Position numbers and translations under genes: made by a program | Part shown: piece after piece, positions 1 through 8,875 of the stretch | Layout: each line of letters opens with the position of its first letter | Numbering within the stretch: position 1 is the first letter of the stretch | NCBI GenBank assembly: GCA_016715645.1 | Contig: JADJZR010000028.1 | Coordinates: 124,001-188,000, forward strand | Length of the DNA stretch: 64,000 nt | Direction of reading: 5' to 3' | Source of the DNA: Elusimicrobiota bacterium | GTDB taxonomy: Bacteria; Elusimicrobiota; Elusimicrobia; FEN-1173 | Notes under the pieces: generated by a model | What the model was told of the DNA's origin: nothing | The model's input: only the letters and a program-made list of their open reading frames with translations | Database searches by the model: none

Positions 1-986
1 TTCTTTGGTTGGCTGAAAAAGAGGTCGAGGACCTTATTACAGTCGAAGCGGCGCTTCCGTTGGTGGAAGAGGCGTTTGCCCATCTGGCCCGCGGTGAAGC
101 CCAAATGCCGCCCAAACTGTATTTGGAATTTAAAGAATACGGCGGCGATCTCAGAGCCATGCCCGCCTATATCCCTAAATTGGCGTGCGCGGCAGGACGC
201 GCGTTTGCGGGAGTCAAAGTGGTCAACTCGCATCCCGGCAATCCCGCCCGCGGGTTGCCCACCGTCGCCGCCATCTATGTTCTTAATGACCCGGAAACCG
301 GTATGCCTCTCGCGGTCATGGCCGCCGGCCGTCTCACCGATATCCGCACCGGCGCCGGCGGCGGTGTGGCCGCCAAGTTTCTCGCCCGGAAAAATTCCAC
401 CGTTTTAGGTTTGGTCGGGGCCGGTCGACAGGCGATCACCCAACTGCGGGCCCTCTGTTCGTTGTTCCCCATTCAAGAGGTGCGCGTCGCCGACAAGTCC
501 GACTCTCGTGCCCAGGCTTTTTGCCAGGCCCAGGCTCGGCCAGGCGGTACTCGTGTGCGGGTCGTTTCGGTTCAAGAGGCGTGCGACGTCGATATTTTGG
601 TCACCACCACGCCCGGGCGTGAGATCGCCGTTCAATCCGATTGGGTTCGCGAGGGCGCCCACATCAACGCCATCGGCGCCGATGCCCCGGGCAAGCAAGA
701 ACTGGACATCGCCCTTCTTAAACGGGCCCGCATTGTCGTCGATAGCCCTGAACAAGCTCTTCATTCCGGCGAGATCAACGTGGGGATCGATCGGGGCGTT
801 TTGGGCCTGCGCAACATCGCCGCGTCCTTGGGCGAAGTGGTCATCGGAAAAAAACCAGGCCGTTTGTCCGACCGCGATATCACCGTCTTTGATTCCACCG
901 GCCTCGCCATTCAAGATGTGGCCGTGGCCGGGTGCATTTATCAGCGCGCCCTTCAACTTAAACGAGGAATTTCCTTAACCCTCTAA
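1..986 (+). CDS. Ornithine cyclodeaminase / mu-crystallin family NAD(P)-dependent enzyme, 5' end cut by window
   Basis: The frame is open to the window edge; codons before the TTG at 9 fit the usual N-terminus of the family, so the true start lies upstream. Counting from the TTG there are 325 residues. Visible marks are a conserved lysine in GVKVVNSHPGN (about K70), an LTDIRTGAGGG segment (about 109-119) that matches the family's substrate/cofactor arginine region, and a Rossmann glycine motif GLVGAGRQ (134-141). The family includes ornithine cyclodeaminase, archaeal alanine dehydrogenase, ketimine reductases and tauropine-type dehydrogenases. The substrate cannot be told from sequence. It lies 13 bp before the DUF1015 gene and is probably co-transcribed with it. 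Confidence 0.85.
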   Translation, partial: LWLAEKEVEDLITVEAALPLVEEAFAHLARGEAQMPPKLYLEFKEYGGDLRAMPAYIPKLACAAGRAFAGVKVVNSHPGNPARGLPTVAAIYVLNDPETGMPLAVMAAGRLTDIRTGAGGGVAAKFLARKNSTVLGLVGAGRQAITQLRALCSLFPIQEVRVADKSDSRAQAFCQAQARPGGTRVRVVSVQEACDVDILVTTTPGREIAVQSDWVREGAHINAIGADAPGKQELDIALLKRARIVVDSPEQALHSGEINVGIDRGVLGLRNIAASLGEVVIGKKPGRLSDRDITVFDSTGLAIQDVAVAGCIYQRALQLKRGISLTL

Positions 987-999
987 AGGATGTTTCGTT

Positions 1000-2229
1000 A
1001 TGCCCGACATTAAACCGTTTCGCGCGTTTGTCTACGCCGACGCTTTTCGGAAAAATATAAGCCGGCTGGTCTGCCCGCCCTACGACGTGATTTCGCCGTC
1101 GGGGCGCGAGGCTTTAATTCAACAAGATCCCCTCAACTTTGTCCGTGTCGAACTGCCCGCGGGCGACCCCGCCGCGCGCTACCGCCAAGCCGCCCGCCAA
1201 TGGAACGATTGGTTCGATCAGGGCGTCTTGAAACGGTCCGACTCCCCCGCGTTTTATGTGTACGAGGCCGCTTTTCGCTCGCCCGTGGACAGACGTCGGT
1301 TGGCTCGACGGGGATTTTTTGCCGCGTTGAAAGTTGTTCCTTGGGGTCAAGGGGTGTTCCCTCACGAAAAAACCTTGCCCACCGCCAAAGTCGATCGGTT
1401 GCATTTGTTTAAAGCCCTGCGGGCTCAAACCAGCCCCATCCAATTGCTCGTCCAGGACGCATCGGGCCGACTCGATCGGTTGGTGCGCCGACGGGCCGCG
1501 GGGGCCCCCTGGGTTCGCTTTAAAGACGCCGCGGGCGTGACTCACTCACTGTGGCTTTGGAACGCGGATTCCGATGCGAAAACCCTTCAATCCTTGATGG
1601 CCCAGTCCTCTTGCGCCATCGCCGACGGGCACCATCGTTACGAAACGTCCCTCGCCTACAGCCGGTGGGCGCGCAAAAACAGGCCCCACGGTCCCCCGGC
1701 GTCGGATCGGGTGTTGGCCTATTTCTCGTCCTCCGACGATCTCGGCTTGGAAGTGTTGCCCACCCATCGCGCCGTCTCGTGGGAAAAACGCAAGTTCGTC
1801 AATTTGGAAAAGTGGGGAACCCTCCAACCTGTTTCCGGGTTGAGAGCGTTTAAAGAATTTATCGACGGAAAACAGCCCGGCGTGTTGGAAGCGGGGGTTT
1901 TTTATAACGGAACGTTTTTCCGTTACGCCTTCACCAAAACGCCCGCCGCCTTGCGAGGCACACCCCACGAGCGACTGGCCGTCGCCCGTTTGCACGAGGG
2001 GCCATTAAAAGGGTTGGGAAAAGAAGATTTCTTTTTTACGCGAAACCCTCAGGAAGCGGTTGGTCGCGCGAGGGCCACCAACGGGTGGGCCTTCTTTTTG
2101 GCGCCCAACACCGTCCAGGAAGTGCTCGACGTGGCCACCGCGGGGTTTGTGATGCCGCCCAAAAGCACCTACTTTTACCCAAAAATTCCGTCGGGCGTCG
2201 TCAGCTATTCGCTGGAAGGCGCCCTGTAG
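1000..2229 (+). CDS. DUF1015 family protein
   Basis: The 409-residue product is full length for DUF1015. It shows the family blocks CPPYDV (25-30), HEKTL (122-126) and ADGHHRYET (208-216). The ATG at 1000 follows an AAAGGATG SD-like stretch. The family is related to the ParB/SerK (free serine kinase) fold, but the biochemical role of bacterial DUF1015 proteins is not settled, so no function is assigned. Its 3' end overlaps the convergent YfhO-like gene by 29 bp. Both genes are intact, so the overlap appears genuine. Confidence 0.85.
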   Translation: MPDIKPFRAFVYADAFRKNISRLVCPPYDVISPSGREALIQQDPLNFVRVELPAGDPAARYRQAARQWNDWFDQGVLKRSDSPAFYVYEAAFRSPVDRRRLARRGFFAALKVVPWGQGVFPHEKTLPTAKVDRLHLFKALRAQTSPIQLLVQDASGRLDRLVRRRAAGAPWVRFKDAAGVTHSLWLWNADSDAKTLQSLMAQSSCAIADGHHRYETSLAYSRWARKNRPHGPPASDRVLAYFSSSDDLGLEVLPTHRAVSWEKRKFVNLEKWGTLQPVSGLRAFKEFIDGKQPGVLEAGVFYNGTFFRYAFTKTPAALRGTPHERLAVARLHEGPLKGLGKEDFFFTRNPQEAVGRARATNGWAFFLAPNTVQEVLDVATAGFVMPPKSTYFYPKIPSGVVSYSLEGAL

Positions 2230-4534
2230 CCCGGCGCATCGCCCAGCCCAACCCCCATAAACCCGTTAATGCCGATATCCAGAGCCCTCCTTCAAACAGG
2301 GCCGACCGGTATCGCCAGCGCGTCTCCCATTTTCCGTGCGGCACGGGCACCGCTTGGAAGGCATGGTTGGCTCGGGCGATCGTCACACGCCGTCCGTTGA
2401 CCCAGCACGACCAGCCCGGATAAAACGACTCACTGCGTACCAGCCACCCTTGTCCTTCCCCGTCGGCTCGGGCGTGGCCGGGCCCATCCGACCAGCGGGT
2501 GACGCGGGGCCCCCGGTCGGGATTGTCGGTTTTGATCGGGAGGCCTTGGGTTGGCCCCGTTTCGAACGGGGGGGGAGACGATTCAAGCACCACTTCCCGT
2601 CGGGGATCCCAGGGCCCGGCCAAATAGGTCAATCGTTCCTCCGGACTGGCTTTCACGACGGCTTGCCCCACCGCCGTCGTTCGCGGCAGGGCGCCGGGGC
2701 GGCGATACAAAAGCGCGTTCGGCCGTTGGCCCGCAAAACGCGACGGTTCGGGCAGGTTCGTCGTCGACAGAATCGGATCTGCGGCCAGAAAGTCCAACAT
2801 CGCCGATTCGCCGGGATGGTCGGGCACCCGGCGGCGATAGTCAACGAATTCTTTGATGCCGAACACTTCATACGACCACGTTTGATGCACGCGATAAGGC
2901 AACGGCACATTGGGATAAAACGCTTCCCGGACGCTTTCATAGCCTTCCGCTAAATTTGTTCCGTTCATGGGTTTGGCGCCTTTCATCATCGCGGGGGAGA
3001 GAGACACTCGTTTGTCCGTTCCCGCCAGGGACCGGACCAACGCCGGTTGTCGGTGATACAGATTCGCAGACGTCCAAGATTGCAGTCCGCGTCCAAAAAG
3101 CCACAGTTCCACCAGTGTCATCGCCCACAACGCCGCCCACCTTTTATGACGGAAAAACAGCCAGGTTCCCGCAAAGACCAGTAGCGCCGTCGCCGCGGTT
3201 CCGCCCGCCTGCATCACCCAGCGGGTTTGATTTTCAGAGAGGGCCGTGATCCCCAGGAGGTGGTGAAGGGCCCGCTCTCGCGCCAGCGGCGACAGAGCCA
3301 GTCCCAGCGCGGGCACCAGAAGCCCCCCTGTGAACAGCGCCGCCCAGAAATTTCGTCCAGGGCCGGGGTGCGCCATGTTCGTCGACGCCAGGGCCAGGCT
3401 CAGCCATATTAATATCGACGCGTTGGCAAAATGCGTGAGGTATCGAAAGCCCGGCACCACCGTTCGGCTCCATCCAAAAAATGGTTCGATCCCGAAAGAC
3501 CAGGTCGCCCCTACGACAACGAGAGCCGCCAGAAAAATCGTTTTGCCCCGTGGGCCTCGCACGAAACCGCTGAGACCAAGAATGCACAGCGGGGTTCCCA
3601 TGAAAAATGTCGCCAGGCAGTTTCGTTGGATCGACCAGAATTCGGCTCCGAATGGTGTGCGCTCCTGAAAGGCCAGGGCCACGGTGTTGGTGATTCGGGG
3701 GATCCAGAGTTTTAACAAATAAATCGGGGATAAGAGATGCGTGCTGGCGTCGCCGGCCGCGATCGATGTTCGAAACGACTGGCCTGCGTTTTCCCACGAC
3801 ACCCCAATTTGCGGGAGGGCCAGAAGAATCCCGGCGACGGTGGAGGCTGTTAAAAAGGCCAATACCCGAACTCGCTCTTGCGCGCTGCGTTGACGTGAAA
3901 AGGCCGCGTGCGCCGCCCCCACCCCCGCCAGCGCGGCCGCGTAGTAGCTGAACTGCGTGTATCCCGAAAATAACGTCAGCGCCCAGCTGACCGCCAACGC
4001 TTTCCAACTTTCGCCCAGACCCAAGAGAAAAAAAAGAGGCAAGCTCCACAGTGTTCCGATCGCGGAGGGAAATTCCCAGTGGCTGACGGCGTAGCCTCCC
4101 CACGCCACCCCCAAAACCGCCACGCACGCTGGCCCGTGCGCCGCCGATCCGGGAACCCCGGGCCGGCCTATCCACCGTCTCGCTAAAAAATAGGTAAAAA
4201 TATAGAGCAGGCCTTGGCCGATCACTAAAAACAGTCCGTTGCCCGTGGTAAACGGACACAGCCAATACACGATGGCCGCCGGATTGAATATCATCACCTG
4301 CGGGTTGCTCACAAAGGGTTCCCCGCAGGCCGAATACGGGTTCCACAACGGGAATCGGCCCGACTGGATTTCTTGCGCCGCATACGTCAACCAGGGTTGA
4401 AACGAATAGGTCATGTCTCCGACGAACAGGGTCTGACCCGTGAGCGTCGGATACAGAAACACCGCGGCCGCGATGAAAAACAGGACCAGCGCCCGTTTAA
4501 TTTCTGTGATCGTCATGGGCTCAGTGTAGGACAT
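2201..4534 (-). CDS. YfhO-like polytopic membrane protein
   Basis: This is a large membrane protein of about 777 residues (ATG at 4534) or 771 (ATG at 4516). A longer frame to 4909 runs into the divergent usp gene and is rejected. Near the N-terminus a hydrophobic helix is followed by FVGDMTYSFQPW and RFPLWNPYSACGEPF, which match the YfhO family (GT-C-like fold, implicated in cell-envelope polymer glycosylation in Firmicutes). About ten further hydrophobic helices follow, then a soluble C-terminal part of roughly 250 residues, as in YfhO, and a last helix. The substrate is unknown. It is monocistronic and convergent with the DUF1015 gene. Confidence 0.75.
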   Translation of the reverse strand: MSYTEPMTITEIKRALVLFFIAAAVFLYPTLTGQTLFVGDMTYSFQPWLTYAAQEIQSGRFPLWNPYSACGEPFVSNPQVMIFNPAAIVYWLCPFTTGNGLFLVIGQGLLYIFTYFLARRWIGRPGVPGSAAHGPACVAVLGVAWGGYAVSHWEFPSAIGTLWSLPLFFLLGLGESWKALAVSWALTLFSGYTQFSYYAAALAGVGAAHAAFSRQRSAQERVRVLAFLTASTVAGILLALPQIGVSWENAGQSFRTSIAAGDASTHLLSPIYLLKLWIPRITNTVALAFQERTPFGAEFWSIQRNCLATFFMGTPLCILGLSGFVRGPRGKTIFLAALVVVGATWSFGIEPFFGWSRTVVPGFRYLTHFANASILIWLSLALASTNMAHPGPGRNFWAALFTGGLLVPALGLALSPLARERALHHLLGITALSENQTRWVMQAGGTAATALLVFAGTWLFFRHKRWAALWAMTLVELWLFGRGLQSWTSANLYHRQPALVRSLAGTDKRVSLSPAMMKGAKPMNGTNLAEGYESVREAFYPNVPLPYRVHQTWSYEVFGIKEFVDYRRRVPDHPGESAMLDFLAADPILSTTNLPEPSRFAGQRPNALLYRRPGALPRTTAVGQAVVKASPEERLTYLAGPWDPRREVVLESSPPPFETGPTQGLPIKTDNPDRGPRVTRWSDGPGHARADGEGQGWLVRSESFYPGWSCWVNGRRVTIARANHAFQAVPVPHGKWETRWRYRSALFEGGLWISALTGLWGLGWAMRRATGRLPANS

Positions 4535-4696
4535 GCTCGTCTTCAAATCAACCGGTGCATCGAGTGCCGGGCGAACCGAAATCGCAGGGATGCCGCACTC
4601 GCTTGGAAATTGCCACAATGCACGGGCGTGGGAAGGGTTACGCGGTAGCGGACCATTGGGCGGTCTGTTCATTTTAAAAAGGAGGATCTCTCTACT

Positions 4697-5608
4697 ATGA
4701 AAATCGTGATCGCTTACGAGGGGGCCGATCCCGGCGATGCCGCTTTGGACGATTTGGCCAGGGCCGGGTTGCCAACCGAAGGTCAGGCCACCGTTTTCAC
4801 GGTGGCTGATATTTGGCCTGTTTCTGAAGAGAGTCCGTCGGCGGACGTTTTGCGCGCCATGCCCTACGTCGCTCAAACCCGGGCACGGGCCAAAAAAATT
4901 ATTGCTCAAGCTACGCTCGTTGCGAACAGAGGGGCCGCGCGCGTTCGTGCCTTATTGCCGGGATGGCGGGTGACGCCCGAGGCCGCCGCCGATTCGCCCG
5001 CCTGGGCCATTTTTAAAAAGGCCCGCGATTCCGGAGCGGATTTGGTTATCGTTGGCTGTCGGCCCGCTTCCCGGATCGCTCGGTGGGCGATCGGAAGCGT
5101 TTCGTCAAAGGTAGTGGCCGAATGCGCCGCTTCGGTTCGTGTGGCCAGGTCCCGTGTGAAACGAGCCGATGATCCCCTTCGCCTTATCATCGGTCTCGAT
5201 GGGTCCAAGCATTCGGACAAAGCGTTGGCCCAAGTGCTCGAGCGCGTTTGGCCACAAGGAACATTTGTCCGCGTTGTGGCCGCTGTTGACGATCGGCTCC
5301 GTCACGCTCCCCTGGTGAACCCCGCTCTGGCTCGGTTTGGAAATCCCTCCGACAAGGACCCCCGCGCTTGGGTGGGCCGACTGGTTGAATCCGCCGAACG
5401 CCGTCTTCTTCAAATGGGGTTGGCCGCTTCTGGTCGGGTGATCGACGGCGATCCTCGCACGGTGTTGGCGGATCAGGCCGCCCGCTGGCGCGCCGACGCA
5501 CTTTTTGTGGGCGCCCGGGGTGTGTCGCGCTGGGAAAGGGCCCTTTTGGGAAGTGTCTCGACTGCTTTGGCCGCTCGCGCGCCGTGCACGGTCGAAATCG
5601 TTCGTTAA
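4697..5608 (+). CDS. Tandem-domain universal stress protein (UspA family)
   Basis: The 303-residue protein has two Usp domains, roughly 1-150 and 155-303. The second carries the ATP-binding signature G-x2-G-x9-G-S (in GARGVSRWERALLGS near residues 275-290) and the start LRLIIGLDGSKHSDKAL. The first copy has a degenerate loop (GCRPASRIARWAIGS, second glycine replaced by proline), so only the second half is likely to bind nucleotide. A GGAGG at 4681-4685 precedes the ATG. The family acts in the cytoplasm as stress-induced nucleotide-binding or signalling proteins. The specific role here is unknown. Confidence 0.85.
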   Translation: MKIVIAYEGADPGDAALDDLARAGLPTEGQATVFTVADIWPVSEESPSADVLRAMPYVAQTRARAKKIIAQATLVANRGAARVRALLPGWRVTPEAAADSPAWAIFKKARDSGADLVIVGCRPASRIARWAIGSVSSKVVAECAASVRVARSRVKRADDPLRLIIGLDGSKHSDKALAQVLERVWPQGTFVRVVAAVDDRLRHAPLVNPALARFGNPSDKDPRAWVGRLVESAERRLLQMGLAASGRVIDGDPRTVLADQAARWRADALFVGARGVSRWERALLGSVSTALAARAPCTVEIVR

Positions 5609-5628
5609 TTTATTAAAATAACGCTATT

Positions 5629-6333
5629 GTGAACATCTACAGTCGACACACGGCGGATCGAGCGGTTGGCATCCCGGTCGATGGGGTGGAATTGAAAGGA
5701 GAGCTTTTTCTGCCCGACGCGCCCACCGGGTTGGTGTTGTTTGCCCATGGCGCGGGGAGCGATCGTCACAGTCCCCGAAGCCGCGTGATTTCCGATGCGC
5801 TCACCGCCGCCGGGATCGCCACGTTGTTGTTTGACCTTCTCACCCCGCCCGAAGTGGCGGAAGATCGATGGAAAGGCCATCTTAGTTTTGATGTCTTTTC
5901 CCTCGCCCGTCGGCTCGCCGCCGCTTTGGATTGGTCCGGAAAATCCGCTCTCACGCGGGAATTGGGCGTCGGGTTGTTCGGTGCTGGCACGGGTGGAGCC
6001 GCTGCATTATGGGTGGCCGCTGATCGGCCTCTCGAAGTTCAAGCGGTGGTGTCGCGGGGCGGCCGTCCGGATTTGGTGGCCGATCAGCTCCCCCATGTGG
6101 TGGCGCCCACACTCTTGATTGTCGGCGAAAACGATCACCCTTCGTTGGGCTGGAATCAGCAAGCGTTTACCCGATTGGCGGGCGAGCACGCGTTAAAAAC
6201 GGTGCCGGGGGCCTCGCATTTTTTTTCCGAGCCCGGCGCGCTGGAATTGGTGGCGAGTTCAACGTCAGATTGGTTTTTGAAACACCTTCAACGCTTACCC
6301 CCGCCCCATTCGAGGGGTGAAGAGACCACTTAA
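5629..6333 (+). CDS. Alpha/beta hydrolase (dienelactone-hydrolase-like) lacking the nucleophile serine
   Basis: The 234-residue protein has an alpha/beta-hydrolase layout: oxyanion segment FAHGAGS (38-44), nucleophile-elbow region GLFGAGTGG (115-123), the acid in GENDHPSL (Asp169) and the catalytic His in GASHFF (His197). The elbow normally reads G-A-S-T-G in this subfamily; here the serine is glycine (codon GGC at 5986-5988, one base from AGC). The rest of the fold is intact, so it is either a pseudo-enzyme or recently inactivated. The GTG start at 5629 is 20 bp after usp and has a weak SD. The function is unknown. Confidence 0.8.
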   Translation: MNIYSRHTADRAVGIPVDGVELKGELFLPDAPTGLVLFAHGAGSDRHSPRSRVISDALTAAGIATLLFDLLTPPEVAEDRWKGHLSFDVFSLARRLAAALDWSGKSALTRELGVGLFGAGTGGAAALWVAADRPLEVQAVVSRGGRPDLVADQLPHVVAPTLLIVGENDHPSLGWNQQAFTRLAGEHALKTVPGASHFFSEPGALELVASSTSDWFLKHLQRLPPPHSRGEETT

Positions 6334-6347
6334 AGAGTCAAAAAATT

Positions 6348-6497
6348 GCCGAGGCAACTCATCTGGTAGAGGACCCGCCTTGTGACGGAGGCCGGGGGCC
6401 GACGAAATGGTTGAAGGCCGCTAGGCCTGAAACCGTGACGGAGGCCGGGGGCCGACGAAATGGTTGAAGGCCGCTAGGCCTGAAACCATAAGCGGAA
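6348..6497 (+). pseudogene. tRNA-Thr relic interrupted in the anticodon arm
   Basis: Bases 6348-6383 match the 5' half of the intact tRNA-Thr at 6520 (acceptor GCCGAGG, D arm, anticodon stem to CTTGT) with five mismatches in 36 bases. The match stops after CCGCCTTGT. It resumes as AAGCGGAA at 6490-6497, separated by 106 bases made of two 53-bp units. No T arm or 3' acceptor strand follows, so this cannot make a tRNA. It looks like a former tandem tRNA copy broken by a duplication-prone insert. Confidence 0.6.
6382..6487 (+). repeat. Perfect 53-bp tandem direct repeat, two copies
   Basis: Units 6382-6434 and 6435-6487 are identical base for base. Each contains a small palindrome (AGGCC-GCT-AGGCCT type) and a GGCC-rich stretch. 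The repeat lies inside the anticodon region of the tRNA relic. No spacer separates the copies, so it is not a CRISPR. Confidence 0.95.
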
Positions 6498-6519
6498 AGC
6501 GCGTAAAAATTTGGAGAAT

Positions 6520-6593
6520 GCCGAGGTAGCTCAGCTGGTAGAGCATCCGCCTTGTAAGCGGAAGGATCATCGGTTCGAACCCGATCCTCGGCT
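6520..6593 (+). tRNA. tRNA-Thr (anticodon UGU)
   Basis: This is a complete 74-nt cloverleaf. The acceptor arms GCCGAGG / CCTCGGC pair, the D stem is GCTC/GAGC, the anticodon stem is TCCGC/GCGGA with loop CTTGTAA (anticodon TGT), and the T arm ATCGG-TTCGAAC-CCGAT is perfect. The discriminator base is T and CCA is not encoded. A run of T residues (6596-6602) follows immediately and may serve as a terminator. Confidence 0.95.
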
Positions 6594-6633
6594 GATTTTT
6601 TTAGACTGTTGTTTGGTCGGTGGTTAAGGAGAG

Positions 6634-6649
6634 ACAATCACGTGAAACG
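6634..6649 (+). other. Possible degenerate parS site
   Basis: Eleven of 16 positions match the classical parS palindrome; the block TCACGTGAAAC is perfect. It lies 3.9 kb upstream of parAB and spans the start codon region of the HEAT-repeat gene. The left half-site is poor, so this is tentative. Confidence 0.25.
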
Positions 6650-8249
6650 TTCATGGGCGGTGTTGGCGGTGGCTGTGCACTATGTGTTGTCCGCGTGTCT
6701 GGGGCCGGTTCAGGCGGAGCCGGGCTCTCCTGCGACGGAGGCGGCGCGGGCCCAGATGAACCTTCGGGCCGAATCGGCGGCGGTGCCTCAGCTGGTCCGT
6801 TTGGTGGACGATCGAAATCTTCAGTCTCTGGATCTGGATCGTTCGGGTCTTGAAACGTTGCGGGACATCAATAAATTGATTACTCCGGCGGGCTACCAAA
6901 TCAAATACCGGTTTCGGGAAATCGGCGTGCCGGTGGCTCAGGCCTTGTCGTTGTCCCGGGATCGCCAACTGCAAAATCGGTTGTTGGAGACCGCTCGGTT
7001 TCAGTCCGGCCGACGGTCCCGCTCGGAAAGCCTTCTTGTCCTTTCGGCCCAAAAAGATCCTGCCCACCTCAAATATTTCAAAGAGGCTTTGTTGGACAGG
7101 GACGTGGCTATTCAGTTCGCGGCGGTGGAATCTTTGGAATTTTGGAATTTACCGGACGCGTTGCCTTTGTTGTTAAACGCGTCCGAACGGGATTGGTCCC
7201 CGCTGATCCGCGTGTTTGCCGCTCAGGCCGTTCTTCGGATGGGGGATTCACGGGGGCGCGACCAGCTGTTGAAGTACATAAAAGATCCCAACTGGCTTTT
7301 GCGAGCCATGTCGGCCCGTTACGTGGGCGAGCTGGGAAATCCGGACGACGCCGACCTGTTGGTGAGCCGCATCGCCGCCGAACAAGATAATCCTTACGTG
7401 GTGGCGGAACTGTGCATCGCGGGACTTAAGCTATTATCCCGTCGGGCTCCGGTGGTCGCCCCACCGCCTCCGGCGCCACGTTCCCCCGCGTCGAAGCCGA
7501 AAGCCCAGGTGGCGCGCCCCTTTATGATGGAACCGTTGGTTCTGGCGGCCCCGCGTATCAAAGTGTCGGGCACTCAGCTGGTTCCTCCGCAGATAGACAC
7601 CGAACTGATCAACCTCTTGGAACGGTTGGCCGACGAACCGCCCGCGGAGTTGGTGATTGACGACAATGTGGCCCAGCTCGTGCAACTTGTGACCCCGCAA
7701 GGGTTCGCCTTGTATGTTCGATACACAGACCTCAACGCGCTTTTGACCGAAGGGTTGGCCGGGACAACCAACCAAACGTTGATCCAACGGCTGGAAAAAA
7801 TTGCTCGAACCGGCCGAAACACCTCGGCTCGATCCACCGCGTTTGTGGCTTTGGGACACGATTCCACTCGGGTGGATCTGAGCCTGTTTGAATACGCTTT
7901 AAGAGACGCGTCCATCCAAGTTCGTTTCGGAGCGGTGGAAGGTTTGACGGCCCAATCGAACCCCATGGTGCGAGGGATTCTGGCTGGGGCCGCCCAGACC
8001 GATGTGTCACCGGTGGTCCGGTTGTTCGCCGCTCAGGCTCTGGGGCGGCGGGGTGATGCGCAGGGAGTGGACCTCGTGCGACGGTATATCACCGATCCGG
8101 ACTGGGCCGTCCGGGCCCTGGCCACTTACTATTTGGGGCAGTTGGGCGACGACGCGGACTTCGAAAGGATCCTCATCAACCTGGATCGGGAGACCAACAA
8201 CTATGTTATTTCAGAAGACTGTTTGGCTGTGTTGAGGATGTCCCTATGA
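6642..8249 (+). CDS. Secreted HEAT-repeat protein with internal duplication
   Basis: GTG at 6642 is chosen because AAGGAGAG sits at 6626-6633 and the product then begins with a signal peptide (KR, hydrophobic stretch, cleavage near VQA-EP). The mature protein of about 510 residues has two homologous halves of roughly 200 residues, each with HEAT-like repeats (for example RVFAAQAVLRMGDSRG in half one and RLFAAQALGRRGDAQG in half two). A proline-rich linker joins them. The gene overlaps exbB by 4 bp (ATGA), so it is translationally coupled to the ExbB/ExbD/TonB genes. It probably acts in the periplasm as a scaffold or partner of that complex. The exact role is unknown. Confidence 0.7.
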   Translation: MKRSWAVLAVAVHYVLSACLGPVQAEPGSPATEAARAQMNLRAESAAVPQLVRLVDDRNLQSLDLDRSGLETLRDINKLITPAGYQIKYRFREIGVPVAQALSLSRDRQLQNRLLETARFQSGRRSRSESLLVLSAQKDPAHLKYFKEALLDRDVAIQFAAVESLEFWNLPDALPLLLNASERDWSPLIRVFAAQAVLRMGDSRGRDQLLKYIKDPNWLLRAMSARYVGELGNPDDADLLVSRIAAEQDNPYVVAELCIAGLKLLSRRAPVVAPPPPAPRSPASKPKAQVARPFMMEPLVLAAPRIKVSGTQLVPPQIDTELINLLERLADEPPAELVIDDNVAQLVQLVTPQGFALYVRYTDLNALLTEGLAGTTNQTLIQRLEKIARTGRNTSARSTAFVALGHDSTRVDLSLFEYALRDASIQVRFGAVEGLTAQSNPMVRGILAGAAQTDVSPVVRLFAAQALGRRGDAQGVDLVRRYITDPDWAVRALATYYLGQLGDDADFERILINLDRETNNYVISEDCLAVLRMSL

Positions 8250-8875
8250 CGGGGGTTCCTTTGCTTCATGCGTTGGTGGGGACCGGTGGGGCGTGGGTTA
8301 TCTACCTTTTAATTTTGGCATCGGTGTTCACCCTGGCGGTGATTGTCGAGCGATTAATTGTTTTGCGCAAGGAACGGGTGTTCTTTCGGGAATTTCGTTC
8401 CGCCTTGGCGGATCATTTGGACCAGGGCGATGTGAAATCTTCCGCGGCGTTGGTGCAGAAAGCCCCTGGCGCCGCGGCGGCCCTTCTGCGATCCGGGTTG
8501 GCCCGCCCCGAAGCCGGGCCCGCCGCTGTGGAAGAGCGGTTGGCCGCGGCCCGCATTGAAGCCAAGTACCAATTGGAACGGCGGTTGTGGGTGTTGGGCA
8601 CGTTAGGTAACAACGCGCCTTTTGTTGGATTGTTTGGAACGGTGTTGGGCGTCATCAAGGCGTTCGCTGATTTAGCGGGGGCCGAGGGGTCCGGGCCGGA
8701 AGTGGTGATGGCCGGATTATCGGAAGCGCTCATCGCTACGGCGGTGGGATTGTTGGTGGCCATTCCCGCGGTGATGGCGTACAACTACCTGATGAAACGA
8801 GCCGGTGAGCTGTTGGCGGACGTGGACGGCCTGTCGCGCCGGCTGTTGGCGGCTCTTAAAGAATCGTCTCGGTAA
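8246..8875 (+). CDS. ExbB/TolQ/MotA-family proton channel subunit
   Basis: The 209-residue protein has three hydrophobic segments: one near residues 16-36, then two long helices near 125-150 and 155-180 that contain the family signature (GLFGTVLGVIKAF and ALIATAVGLLVAIPAVMAYN). It forms the inner-membrane proton channel with the ExbD-like protein encoded next. Whether it serves TonB-type transport or Tol-type envelope constriction is not certain; the TonB-like gene downstream favours transport. It overlaps its neighbours by 4 bp upstream and 1 bp downstream. Confidence 0.9.
   Translation: MTGVPLLHALVGTGGAWVIYLLILASVFTLAVIVERLIVLRKERVFFREFRSALADHLDQGDVKSSAALVQKAPGAAAALLRSGLARPEAGPAAVEERLAAARIEAKYQLERRLWVLGTLGNNAPFVGLFGTVLGVIKAFADLAGAEGSGPEVVMAGLSEALIATAVGLLVAIPAVMAYNYLMKRAGELLADVDGLSRRLLAALKESSR

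Noticed and set aside
405..956. 183-residue frame on the - strand
   Set aside because: Antisense to the dehydrogenase gene; no conserved features.
3234..4346. 370-residue frame on the - strand
   Set aside because: It is a shadow of the YfhO-like gene in another frame, Arg/Gly-rich with no domain or SD.
4535..4909. N-terminal extension of the YfhO-like gene
   Set aside because: It would overlap the usp gene and its SD by more than 200 bp, and the extension has no signal or family similarity.
5984..5999. TGGCACG...AGC inside the hydrolase as a sigma54 promoter
   Set aside because: The spacing fits but the -12 element lacks TTGC, and it is internal to a gene with no target downstream.
6382..6487. 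CRISPR array
   Set aside because: There are only two units, with no spacer between them and no cas genes.
6359..6637. Reverse-strand 92-residue frame with an apparent repeat of AAFNHFVGPRPP
   Set aside because: It is the antisense translation of the tRNA, the tRNA relic and the 53-bp repeats, a well-known type of false protein.
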